The notes under the pieces: generated by a model
What the model was told of the DNA's origin: nothing
The model's input: only the letters and a program-made list of their open reading frames with translations
Databases searched by the model: none
Program-made: the position numbers and the translations under genes
Shown: positions 15,390-21,988 of the stretch, one piece after another
Layout of the letters: every line of letters starts with the position of its first letter
Numbering within the stretch: the stretch's first letter is position 1
NCBI GenBank assembly: GCA_900758315.1
Contig: CAAERF010000384.1
Coordinates: 1 to 28,865 of the forward strand
DNA length: 28,865 bases
Source: an uncultured Oscillospiraceae bacterium
GTDB lineage: Bacteria > Bacillota > Clostridia > Oscillospirales > Oscillospiraceae
Direction of reading: 5' to 3'

Positions 15390-15440
15390 TTGAAGCGCTG
15401 TATTGCACACACCGGAATCGCCACAGAGCAATTCAACTGA
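15390..15440 (+). CDS. Possible 16-residue leader peptide of the Vat-like gene
   Basis: A TTG-started frame of 16 codons reading MKRCIAHTGIATEQFN. AAGAGG lies about nine bases upstream, and the stop codon (15438-15440) falls four bases before the ribosome-binding site of the acetyltransferase gene. The frame runs through the 5' arm of an inverted repeat whose 3' arm lies just inside the acetyltransferase gene. This layout is like leader peptides of inducible antibiotic-resistance genes. Translation is not shown by sequence alone, and a two-codon ATG-CTT-TGA frame competes for the same ribosome-binding site. Confidence 0.35.
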   Translation: MKRCIAHTGIATEQFN

Positions 15441-15470
15441 GATCGGAGGAAATTACCATGACGATTCCGG
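15412..15470 (+). promoter_or_regulatory. Inverted repeat enclosing the ribosome-binding site of the Vat-like gene
   Basis: CCGGAATCG (15412-15420) and CGATTCCGG (15462-15470) are perfect 9-bp reverse complements. The 41-base loop holds the GGAGG (15445-15449) and the ATG (15458). A ribosome in the short upstream frame would cover the 5' arm and could free the start site. Confidence 0.5.
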
Positions 15471-16087
15471 AAGCACAGATTTATCCCCGCACGGGCGACA
15501 GGCAGACCATTTACTTGAAACCCGTGATCACCAACCCCAACATCACCGTGGGCGAGTACACGATGTACAACGATTTCGTCCACGATCCCACGCTGTTTGA
15601 ACAGAACAACGTCCTGTACCACTACCCCATCAACCACGACCAGCTGGTGATCGGGAAGTTCTGCTCCATCGCCTGCGGAGCCCGCTTTCTGTTCAACAGC
15701 GCCAACCACACCCTGCGCTCTCTGTCCACCTACCCCTTCCCGCTGTTCTTCGAGGAGTGGCAGCTGGATCAGGCCCACGTGGCCGACGCCTGGGACAACA
15801 AAGGCGACATTGTGATCGGCAACGACGTGTGGATTGGCTATGAGGCGGTGATTCTGGCCGGCGTCACCGTGGGCGACGGCGCGATTATCGGTACCCGTGC
15901 CCTGGTGACCCGAGACGTGCCGCCCTACACCATTGTGGGCGGCGTCCCGGCAAAGCCCATCCGCACCCGCTTTCCGCAGGAGACCATTGACGCGCTACTG
16001 GAGCTTCAGTGGTGGAACTGGCCCCGGGAGCGGATCGCCCGGAATATTGCCGCCATCCAGTCGGGCCGCATTGACCAGCTGACGTGA
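15458..16087 (+). CDS. Vat-like xenobiotic acetyltransferase
   Basis: A 209-residue left-handed beta-helix (hexapeptide repeat) acetyltransferase close in length and motifs to the Vat streptogramin A O-acetyltransferases. Family segments are VGEYTMYND, LYHYP, IGKFCSIACGARF, catalytic His84 in NSANHT, STYPF, IGNDVWIGYEAVI and QWWNWP near the C-terminus. Chromosomal relatives are frequent in Clostridia and their real substrate is often untested, so resistance is not proven. GGAGG lies eight bases before ATG 15458; the frame is open much further upstream but without family similarity. No insertion sequence or odd base composition flanks it. The leader suggests inducible control. Confidence 0.87.
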   Translation: MTIPEAQIYPRTGDRQTIYLKPVITNPNITVGEYTMYNDFVHDPTLFEQNNVLYHYPINHDQLVIGKFCSIACGARFLFNSANHTLRSLSTYPFPLFFEEWQLDQAHVADAWDNKGDIVIGNDVWIGYEAVILAGVTVGDGAIIGTRALVTRDVPPYTIVGGVPAKPIRTRFPQETIDALLELQWWNWPRERIARNIAAIQSGRIDQLT

Positions 16088-16125
16088 TGTTGGCAGCCCG
16101 GTAGACCGGAACAAGCGAAGAGCAT

Positions 16126-16172
16126 AAAAAGCCCCCATTTGCCGCGGCGCTATCAGCCAGAGCAAATGGGGG
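16126..16172 (-). terminator. Terminator of the NUDIX gene, shared with the Vat-like gene
   Basis: CCCCCATTTGC and GCAAATGGGGG form a perfect 11-bp stem with a 19-base loop. On the minus strand the stem is followed by CTTTTT. On the plus strand only a poor T-run follows, so it is weaker for the acetyltransferase gene. Confidence 0.82.
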
Positions 16173-16199
16173 TACGTTCGTTTCTGAGGTCGGTCCGGA

Positions 16200-16805
16200 T
16201 TACGGCTGTCTCTGAGCGAGACAGAGCCAGGCGTCGGCGATCATCTGGGCGTGGTCAAAGGCCAGGCCTTCCGAGGACTGGAGCTGGGCCTCCGGCCGTC
16301 CAGTCACGGGATTGTCGCTCAGGGACGCCCGCAGCGTCAGCGTATCCGTTCCGTTTTCCAGGGTCAACGCCAGTGTGCCGGGGTCTGACGGCGCCTGCCG
16401 CAGGACAAACCAGGACGCGTCCGCCGCGTCATCCCCCGCGTGGACGTCGGCAAACCGCTGAGAGACGGTGAGGAAGGTGGCCGTCACCACCCAGCCTCTG
16501 GGATCCCGTCCCGGGTTGCTGTAAAAGCCCAGCGGCGCCAGCGGCAGATCCCGCAGGCCGGTCTCCTCCTCCAGCTCCCGGTGGGCGGCGGTACGGGCGT
16601 TCTCGCCCAGCTCCACAAATCCGCCGGGCAGGGCCCAGTATCCCAGGTAGGGATGTCCACCCCGGCGAATCAGCAGCAGTTCCGGCTGCTGGCCGGAGCG
16701 CACCACCACCAGATCCGCCGTCAGCGACGGCTGGGGATAGTCCTTCTGCCGGTAGTTTCGCAAAAATTCCGCCTCTGTCAGGCCGTTTTTGTCCCGCAGT
16801 TCCAT
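16200..16805 (-). CDS. NUDIX hydrolase
   Basis: A 201-residue NUDIX protein that hydrolyses nucleoside-diphosphate-linked compounds. The NUDIX box spans residues 62-84, from GFVELGE to HRELEEETGL, with the metal-binding REXXEE core intact. The WALPGGF segment before the box and the QP..TADLVVV start resemble ADP-ribose-type NUDIX enzymes and NrtR sensors, but no winged helix is present. AAGGAGG is eight bases before the ATG. It follows the alcohol dehydrogenase by 28 bases and is probably co-transcribed. Confidence 0.88.
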   Translation of the reverse strand: MELRDKNGLTEAEFLRNYRQKDYPQPSLTADLVVVRSGQQPELLLIRRGGHPYLGYWALPGGFVELGENARTAAHRELEEETGLRDLPLAPLGFYSNPGRDPRGWVVTATFLTVSQRFADVHAGDDAADASWFVLRQAPSDPGTLALTLENGTDTLTLRASLSDNPVTGRPEAQLQSSEGLAFDHAQMIADAWLCLAQRQP

Positions 16806-16833
16806 GGATTCCGCCTCCTTGTTTCGATTGCGA

Positions 16834-18045
16834 TCAGAAGTCCACTTCCCGATCGTAGTAACAGCATTTCAACAGCTGTTCCATCTCCTCCTGGGTGGGC
16901 TGACGGGGATTGGAGCCGGTGCAGGCGTCTGCGATGGCGTTGGCCGCGATCTCCGGCAGCTTTTCCAGGAATTCCGCCTCTGTGACAAAGCCCTCCTCGG
17001 CGGGCAGGCCGCCGGGACCGTAGTGCTGGATGCAGAGAGGCAGATTCAGTTCCGCGCATTTGTCGCGCACATAGGCAATCAGACACTCCACCTTCTCCGA
17101 CGCCGTGCCGCCGCCCAGCCCCAGGTAGTCGGCGATGACCGCGTACCGCTTTTCGGCGTCCGGCACTTTGGCGTTGAACCGGATCACCTTGGGCAGATAC
17201 ATGGCGTTGGCCGCGCCGTGGACCAGATGCCCGCCGGAAAAGGCGGCGCCGGTCTTGTGGGCCATGGAGTGGGTGATCCCCAGCAGGGCGTTGGAGAAGG
17301 ACATACCGGCCAGACACTGAGCGTCGTGCATGGCGTCCCGCATCTCCCCGTCGCCGTGGTAGGAGCCCACCAGATTTTCGCCGATCATGCGGATGGCGTG
17401 CAGAGCCAGGGCATCGGTATAGGGACAGTTGGCGGTGGAGACATAGGCCTCAAAGGCGTGGGTCAGGGCGTCCATGCCGGTTTGGGCCACCAGCTTGGGC
17501 GGCATGGTCTCCGCCAGCTCCGGGTCCACAATGGCCACATCGGGCGTGATCTCAAAGTCCGCGATGGGGTATTTGATGCCCTGGGCGTAGTCGGTGATAA
17601 TGGAGAAGGCGGTCACCTCTGTGGCTGTGCCCGAGGTAGAGGGAATGGCGCAGAAGTGTGCCTTATTCCGCAGCTTGGGCAGACCGAACACCTGACACAT
17701 CTCCGGGAAGGTGATCTCCGGGTATTCGTACTTGATCCACATGGCCTTTGCCGCGTCGATGGGAGAGCCGCCGCCCATGGCGACAATCCAGTCAGGCTGG
17801 AAGTCCAGCATGACCTGAGCGCCCCGTTCCACCGTCTCCACAGAGGGGTCCGACTCAATGCCCTCGATCAGCCGCACCTCCATCCCCGCTTCCTTCAGAT
17901 AGTTGCAGGCGCGGTCCAGAAAGCCGGCCCGTTTCATCGAGCCGCCGCCCACACAGACCACTGCGCGGGTGCCCTCCAGCGTCTTCAGGGTTTCCAGCAT
18001 CCCTTTTCCATGGTACAGATCTCGGGGAAGTGTAAATCTTGCCAT
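16834..18045 (-). CDS. Iron-containing (type III) alcohol dehydrogenase
   Basis: A 403-residue NAD(P)H-dependent alcohol dehydrogenase, probably reducing fermentative aldehydes to alcohols. The nucleotide site is MGGGSPIDAAK (90-100) and PSTSGTATEV follows. Iron ligands are Asp192, His196 (DALTH), His259 (GITH) and His276 (VHG). The loop between the last two is three residues longer than in E. coli FucO. The frame is open to 18102, but ATG 18045 has GGAGG eight bases upstream and matches the family N-terminus. Its upstream region is a tandem duplication. Confidence 0.93.
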   Translation of the reverse strand: MARFTLPRDLYHGKGMLETLKTLEGTRAVVCVGGGSMKRAGFLDRACNYLKEAGMEVRLIEGIESDPSVETVERGAQVMLDFQPDWIVAMGGGSPIDAAKAMWIKYEYPEITFPEMCQVFGLPKLRNKAHFCAIPSTSGTATEVTAFSIITDYAQGIKYPIADFEITPDVAIVDPELAETMPPKLVAQTGMDALTHAFEAYVSTANCPYTDALALHAIRMIGENLVGSYHGDGEMRDAMHDAQCLAGMSFSNALLGITHSMAHKTGAAFSGGHLVHGAANAMYLPKVIRFNAKVPDAEKRYAVIADYLGLGGGTASEKVECLIAYVRDKCAELNLPLCIQHYGPGGLPAEEGFVTEAEFLEKLPEIAANAIADACTGSNPRQPTQEEMEQLLKCCYYDREVDF

Positions 18046-18296
18046 CTTTGTTACCTCCATTTTAGTATGGCCGCATAGTGATTGCAAGGAGAAATTGGTC
18101 ATCCATGCTTTTCTTAGTATATCCAGCTTTCCCGCAAAAGCGGCCGGTGGACGCTTGTTACCTTCATTTTACTCTGGCGGCACGGTAATTTTGATATATA
18201 ATATATTCTTATGCACTATAAACATAACTTTCTATGCTATTCTTTCCATGTTATTTCTGGTACATTCAGCTTTCCGGTAAGACCGGCCAGTGAACG
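18046..18296 (-). repeat. Degenerate tandem duplication of the alcohol dehydrogenase leader
   Basis: Two units lie head to tail. The proximal unit is 18046-18153 and ends at the dehydrogenase start; the distal unit is 18154-18296. Their upstream blocks (18103-18153 and 18246-18296) match at 38 of 51 positions without gaps. Their downstream blocks, both ending in AAAATG(G/A)AGGTAACAA, match at about 26 of 32. The distal unit has about 36 extra bases of AT-rich sequence in the middle. A small hairpin is kept in both copies with compensating bases (CCGGT-AAG-ACCGG and CCGC-AAAA-GCGG). No convincing promoter could be assigned. Confidence 0.65.
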
Positions 18297-18302
18297 GAGG
18301 AT

Positions 18303-18330
18303 AAAAAAAGAGTGAGGTAAACTACCTCAC
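18303..18330 (-). terminator. Terminator-like hairpin at the end of the hairpin element
   Basis: On the minus strand GTGAGGTA and TACCTCAC form a perfect 8-bp stem with a three-base loop, followed by CTCTTTTTTT. It would stop transcripts from spoIVA before the dehydrogenase leader. Confidence 0.65.
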
Positions 18331-18395
18331 CCTCACAAACTACTCAGGCCTCGCCAGAGTTCCGGCAGCTCTGATGCCGGAATCAAATTAAATCG

Positions 18396-18426
18396 AAAAA
18401 AGTGACGACATATGCGTCACTTTTTT
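18396..18426. terminator. Bidirectional terminator hairpin inside the element
   Basis: AAAAAAGTGACG and CGTCACTTTTTT are perfect reverse complements with a seven-base loop. GTGACG/CGTCAC is the core stem and T6 follows on both strands. It is a likely end for the sipL-spoIVA transcript. Confidence 0.75.
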
Positions 18427-18563
18427 ACTTCTCGGCCCGCAAGTGCCTTCCCAAAGGGAAGGCGCGCAGTTGGGCTGCAAGCTTCGAAAAAATGCTCGCA
18501 TTTTTTCGAGAGGGTGTCGACTTAGTCGACACCCTCAGGGGCACGGGAAATCCCTCACTCTTT

Positions 18564-20042
18564 TTACAAAATAATACAGATCAGTCCGCCGGTGCCCTCG
18601 TTGATGATGCGCTCCAGGGTCTCCCGCAGCTTGACCCGTGCCTCCTCGGGCATCCGCATCAGCTTGCCCTGGAGGTCCTCGTTAACCAGCTCGTGGAAGG
18701 ATTTTCCGAAGATATTGGACTGCCAGATCTTCTTGATGTCCCCTTCGAACTCCTGTAGCAGGTAGTGAATCATCTCCTCCGACTGCTTCTCATTGCCCAC
18801 GATGGGCGAGATCATGGTCTGGATATCCGCCCGGATCATGTGGATAGAGGGCGCGCTGGCCTTGAGCTTTACGCCGTACCGTCCGCCCTGCTTCACGATC
18901 TCCGGCTCCTCCAGCTGCAGCTCATCGATGGACGGGATCACGATTCCGTAGCCGTTTTCCCGCACGTCGCGCAGGGCGCCGGCCACCTTGTCGTACTCCG
19001 CCTTCACGCCGGAGAGCATGGTCAGCATCTGGAGCAGGTCGCCGTCGTCCTTGACCTCCAGGCCGGACTGCTCGCTGAGGGTCTGGTAGAACAGAGACCG
19101 TGGCACGCTGAGCTGGACCTGGGCGATACCGGTGCCCAGGCTGATGGAAGTGATCTCGGTGCGGTCGATGGTGTCGCACTGACCCATCCGTTCTATGGCG
19201 GGCCGCACCTCCTTGAGCCGGTGCATCTGCTGACTGCTCTCCCGGATGGCGGTGTAGAGCTCTTCCTTGATGGGGTGGCTGTAGGGCAGCGCATCCACCC
19301 AGGCGGGCAGGAATAGATCCACTTCCTTCACGGGGAACTCGTAGAGCACGCCCTTGATGATCTCCGCGACGTCCTCCTCGGACATGGTCTGGCAGTTGAC
19401 GGGCATACAGGTGACGCCGTAACGGCTGGCGATATCCGCGCTGATGGCCACGGTCCGCTCATCCCTGGGCTCTCGGGAGTTGAGCAGCACCATAAAGGGC
19501 TTTCCGATGGCCTGTAACTCCCGGATGGCCCGCTCTTCCGCCTCCAGATAGTCGGAGCGTGGGATCTCCGAGATGGAGCCGTCGGTTGTGACCACAATGC
19601 CGATGGTGGAATGCTCGGCGATCACCTTTTTGGTGCCGATCTCCGCGGCCTCGCTCATGGGGATCTCGTAGTCAAACCAGGGCGTGGTCACCATTCTGGG
19701 CGCATCGTCCTCCATCTGGCCCACCGCGCCGGGGACCAGGTAGCCCACGCTGTCGATCAGGCGGACGGAGAAGCTGCCGCCGTCATCCAGCTTCAGTTGG
19801 ACGGCCTCCTCGGGCACGAACTTGGGCTCGGCGGTCATGATGGTCCGGCCGGAGCCGCTCTGAGGCAGCTCGTCCCTGGCCCGCTCCCGACGGTAGACGT
19901 TGTCGATGTTGGGGATCACCATGGTCTCCATAAAGCGCTTGATAAAGGTGGATTTCCCGGTGCGCACCGGCCCTACGACGCCGATGTAAATATCTCCGCC
20001 GGTTCTCCACGCGATTTCCTCGTAGATCTGATTGTTATCCAT
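18564..20042 (-). CDS. spoIVA: Stage IV sporulation protein A, spore coat ATPase
   Basis: A 492-residue cytoskeletal ATPase made in the mother cell that polymerises on the forespore surface and is the platform for coat assembly. The Walker A motif is GPVRTGKST (24-32), close to the N-terminus as in Bacillus SpoIVA. DSVGY and LLNSREP follow in the nucleotide-binding half, and the protein ends in the hydrophobic GGLICIIL typical of the family. GGAGG lies seven bases before the ATG. It follows sipL by 15 bases. Its TAA lies within the inverted end of a hairpin element, so its 3' region may have been replaced. Confidence 0.97.
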   Translation of the reverse strand: MDNNQIYEEIAWRTGGDIYIGVVGPVRTGKSTFIKRFMETMVIPNIDNVYRRERARDELPQSGSGRTIMTAEPKFVPEEAVQLKLDDGGSFSVRLIDSVGYLVPGAVGQMEDDAPRMVTTPWFDYEIPMSEAAEIGTKKVIAEHSTIGIVVTTDGSISEIPRSDYLEAEERAIRELQAIGKPFMVLLNSREPRDERTVAISADIASRYGVTCMPVNCQTMSEEDVAEIIKGVLYEFPVKEVDLFLPAWVDALPYSHPIKEELYTAIRESSQQMHRLKEVRPAIERMGQCDTIDRTEITSISLGTGIAQVQLSVPRSLFYQTLSEQSGLEVKDDGDLLQMLTMLSGVKAEYDKVAGALRDVRENGYGIVIPSIDELQLEEPEIVKQGGRYGVKLKASAPSIHMIRADIQTMISPIVGNEKQSEEMIHYLLQEFEGDIKKIWQSNIFGKSFHELVNEDLQGKLMRMPEEARVKLRETLERIINEGTGGLICIIL

Positions 20043-20057
20043 GCAGTCACCTCCCGT

Positions 20058-21578
20058 TTACCGCTTATGGGGGATCAGCAGCAGCTGTCCCGGCTCTGCC
20101 GACTCCTCTTCCATGCCGTTGGCCTGCCGGATCTCACTGATGGTGGTGGCGTAGGCCTTGGCGATGTCCCACAGGGACTCCCCTTCGATCATCTGGCGCA
20201 GCACGATGGAGGGCCGGCTATCCTGCTCCTGGGACGTGCTCTCATCCAGCTCCAGAGCCGAGATGCACAGCCGTTCCTCCCGCCGCAGCACCAGGGTCTG
20301 AAAGGCCACGCCCACCCGCAGCTCCACACCGTTGGCGGCAGGCAGAGCGGTTCCCTCTGTGAGGGTGCAGCTGACCCGCGCCTCCACGTCGCCGGTGACT
20401 GGAGCCTCGCTCTCCAGGGTCAGATGCCGGCTGAGCCGCTCCACCGTCCCGTCCTCGTCCACGCAGAGCAGCTCCGCCTGGACGCCGGCCTTGAACACCA
20501 GCTGTTCCGGGCTCTTCGTCACGCTGGTCTGGACCACCGTGCAGCGCACGTCCAGCACGGACACATCCTTCCCGCCGGTCTCCAGCAGCTCCCGTTTGCT
20601 CTCCCGGCGCAGGCTGCGATCCACCAGCTGCGGGAACATGAAGGTTGCAAACTCGGTCTGCACCGGACCACGCACACTGTAGGCGTCCGCCAGCAGCGGC
20701 AGGCTTCTCCGGGTGCGGATCTCCGCGCAGGCGTACAGATCCACCTCCACCGCCAGACTCCGGCCGTCCCCGGACAGCTCGCCCAGGGTCCAGTCCAGCA
20801 GTGTGGCTTCCAGCTGGAATTCCGCCGTCTCCTCGGTCTCCGGCGCGTCCATGATCTGGGAGAAGGGCAGCACGAATTCCGTCACCAGAATGTCGTGGTC
20901 CACGCTGCGGTAGAGGGTCCACAGGGAGACCTCTCCCTTGAACACCAGCTTGCCGCCGATCAGCTTGGCTTCCCCGCAGGTGACATCCGGGTGGATCCGC
21001 AGAATCTCCGCCATGGCCGGCTGGCTGCCGGAGAGATTCAGCTGGTCCTGAAACTGGAAGCGCTTCTCCGGCACCGCGACGACAAAGTACCCTTCCGCCT
21101 GCTCCTGTTTTTCCTCCACCACGCCGGGCTCCAGCACGCCGCAGGGCACCATCAGCGTATCCTGCCGGTAGGCCCGCACCGCGATCTCATAGTTCACCCG
21201 GATCAGCATTTTCCGTGGGTTGATCGCCTTGGTCTCCGCAGACAGAATCCGCGGGATCGCCACCACGTGGCACTCGGCGGTCAGCCCCTCCTGATCGACG
21301 CTGCACTGAAAGTCCAGGTCCGCCCCCAGACTGTTGATTTCCCCGTTATCCTCTTCCGGCAGGTAGAGAATCCGGCAGCGGATCCGCCCGGCCAGAGATA
21401 CCGTCCCCTCTGACGCCTCCCTGGTATTCAGGCAGCAGATGCCCGAGGTATCCAGCAGCTTGGAAATATCAGGGTAGGCGTCCGGCACGATCATTTCCAT
21501 GGTTTCCTCTCTGGTGACCTGTGTATGGAAAATCAAATCATGATAAGGCAGCGCGGTTCTGTTCAATTCGAGTTCCAA
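20058..21578 (-). CDS. sipL: SipL-like SpoIVA-binding protein (SPOCS/DUF3794 and LysM)
   Basis: A 506-residue protein whose C-terminal 46 residues are a LysM domain (GESLWDIAKAYATT through LLLIPHKR). The long N-terminal part is consistent with SPOCS/DUF3794 segments, including VPDAYPDISKLL. This matches SipL of Clostridioides difficile, which binds SpoIVA through its LysM domain and is needed for coat localisation. The start is TTG with AAAGGAGAGG six bases upstream; no better ATG matches the N-terminus. It sits directly upstream of spoIVA and just after spoVM, so all the proteins of the basal coat layer are together. Confidence 0.92.
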   Translation of the reverse strand: MELELNRTALPYHDLIFHTQVTREETMEMIVPDAYPDISKLLDTSGICCLNTREASEGTVSLAGRIRCRILYLPEEDNGEINSLGADLDFQCSVDQEGLTAECHVVAIPRILSAETKAINPRKMLIRVNYEIAVRAYRQDTLMVPCGVLEPGVVEEKQEQAEGYFVVAVPEKRFQFQDQLNLSGSQPAMAEILRIHPDVTCGEAKLIGGKLVFKGEVSLWTLYRSVDHDILVTEFVLPFSQIMDAPETEETAEFQLEATLLDWTLGELSGDGRSLAVEVDLYACAEIRTRRSLPLLADAYSVRGPVQTEFATFMFPQLVDRSLRRESKRELLETGGKDVSVLDVRCTVVQTSVTKSPEQLVFKAGVQAELLCVDEDGTVERLSRHLTLESEAPVTGDVEARVSCTLTEGTALPAANGVELRVGVAFQTLVLRREERLCISALELDESTSQEQDSRPSIVLRQMIEGESLWDIAKAYATTISEIRQANGMEEESAEPGQLLLIPHKR

Positions 21579-21635
21579 ATGCTTCCTCTCCTTTTGCCCG
21601 GAATCCAGGACGGTTCCGGGTGTGATTCTATCAGG

Positions 21636-21664
21636 AGATTATGTACCGTGGCCGGGCAATAGAA
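21636..21664 (-). promoter_or_regulatory. Candidate mother-cell (SigE-like) promoter of sipL-spoIVA
   Basis: TTCTATT (21664-21658), 14-base spacer, CATAATCT (21643-21636). Each box matches about five of seven positions of the Bacillus SigE consensus (kmATATT and CATACAnT); the -10 also fits SigK. It starts eight bases after the spoVM stop and gives a leader of about 50 bases. Confidence 0.45.
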
Positions 21665-21671
21665 CCCTTTC

Positions 21672-21743
21672 TCACTGAATTCGGAACACTCTTCTCAGCA
21701 GGCCCGCCAGGCATTTCGGTGCGCGCAGAATCACGATCTTCAT
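21672..21743 (-). CDS. spoVM: SpoVM, 23-residue forespore membrane-curvature peptide
   Basis: A 23-residue peptide, MKIVILRAPKCLAGLLRRVF plus three more residues, with GGAGG eight bases before its ATG. It matches the SpoVM pattern: MK start, a Pro-Lys near residue 10, then an amphipathic helix rich in Leu and Arg. SpoVM settles on the convex forespore membrane and recruits SpoIVA. The place is also right: in Bacillus subtilis spoVM follows thiN at the end of the same gene cluster, and here sipL and spoIVA come next. Shorter than the 26-residue Bacillus protein. Confidence 0.88.
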   Translation of the reverse strand: MKIVILRAPKCLAGLLRRVFRIQ

Positions 21744-21761
21744 ATCATATTCCTCCCAATC

Positions 21762-21908
21762 TCAATGTCTTCGCATCCAGGTCAGTCCAAGCAGGATGAG
21801 CGTGAGAGCGGACACAAACACAATGACGCCAATGGGCACCACCTTGGCGAGGATAATTCCCACTCCGAGGAAAATCGCGCAGAGTCCCCGTTCGCGGCAT
21901 TTGCGCAA
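21762..21908 (-). CDS. Small membrane protein between thiN and spoVM
   Basis: A 48-residue protein with a basic start (MRKCRERG) and a hydrophobic stretch of about 35 residues with a central Pro (AKVVPIG), so it could form a membrane hairpin; it ends in WMRRH. I do not know a function. The start chosen is TTG at 21908, because AAGGGGG lies about eleven bases upstream; a longer form from 21956 would begin GTG without a ribosome-binding site. It ends 18 bases before spoVM and is preceded by a possible SigE promoter, so a sporulation role is plausible but inferred. Confidence 0.6.
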   Translation of the reverse strand: MRKCRERGLCAIFLGVGIILAKVVPIGVIVFVSALTLILLGLTWMRRH

Positions 21909-21954
21909 AAAAACCGCCCCCTTCCGATCTGTGGACTGCATTGCTGCTATCCAC

Positions 21955-21983
21955 ACTATACGTCAGGAGACGGGAAAATGTGC
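21955..21983 (-). promoter_or_regulatory. Candidate SigE-like promoter ahead of the small membrane gene and spoVM
   Basis: GCACATT (21983-21977) matches the SigE -35 at six of seven positions. A 14-base spacer leads to CGTATAGT (21962-21955), five of seven to the -10. It lies just past the thiN stop, where sporulation-specific transcription of spoVM would be expected to begin. Confidence 0.45.
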
Positions 21984-21988
21984 CGCTC

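Larger units (their letters stand above)
18303..18566. repeat. Hairpin-rich element with inverted ends, MITE-like
   Basis: The ends are a perfect 13-bp inverted repeat, AAAAAGAGTGAGG (18305-18317) and its complement (18553-18565), with TA just outside both. Between them are six separate palindromes: 18312-18330, 18360-18382, 18396-18426, 18445-18463, 18484-18509 and 18510-18536. Several have perfect 8 to 12-bp stems and loops of two to seven bases. No open frame is present. The right end supplies the spoIVA stop codon. This is the build of a non-autonomous mobile repeat or a mosaic of nested palindromes. No second copy is in the window, so repetition in the genome is untested. Confidence 0.6.

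Noticed and set aside
15385..15393. A two-codon frame ATG-CTT-TGA in the leader of the Vat-like gene.
   Set aside because: It lies only four bases after GAGG and is too short to act alone; the overlapping TTG frame of 16 codons explains the ribosome-binding site better. It remains possible as a minimal stalling frame.
15458..16087. The Vat-like gene as part of a mobile resistance element.
   Set aside because: No insertion sequence, integrase or direct repeat flanks it, base composition matches its neighbours, and chromosomal relatives are common in Clostridia.
18055..18089. TTGCAA-17-TAAAAT on the minus strand as the promoter of the alcohol dehydrogenase.
   Set aside because: The -10 directly abuts the ribosome-binding site, so transcription would begin within or after it. 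The TAAAAT is better explained as part of the duplicated leader.
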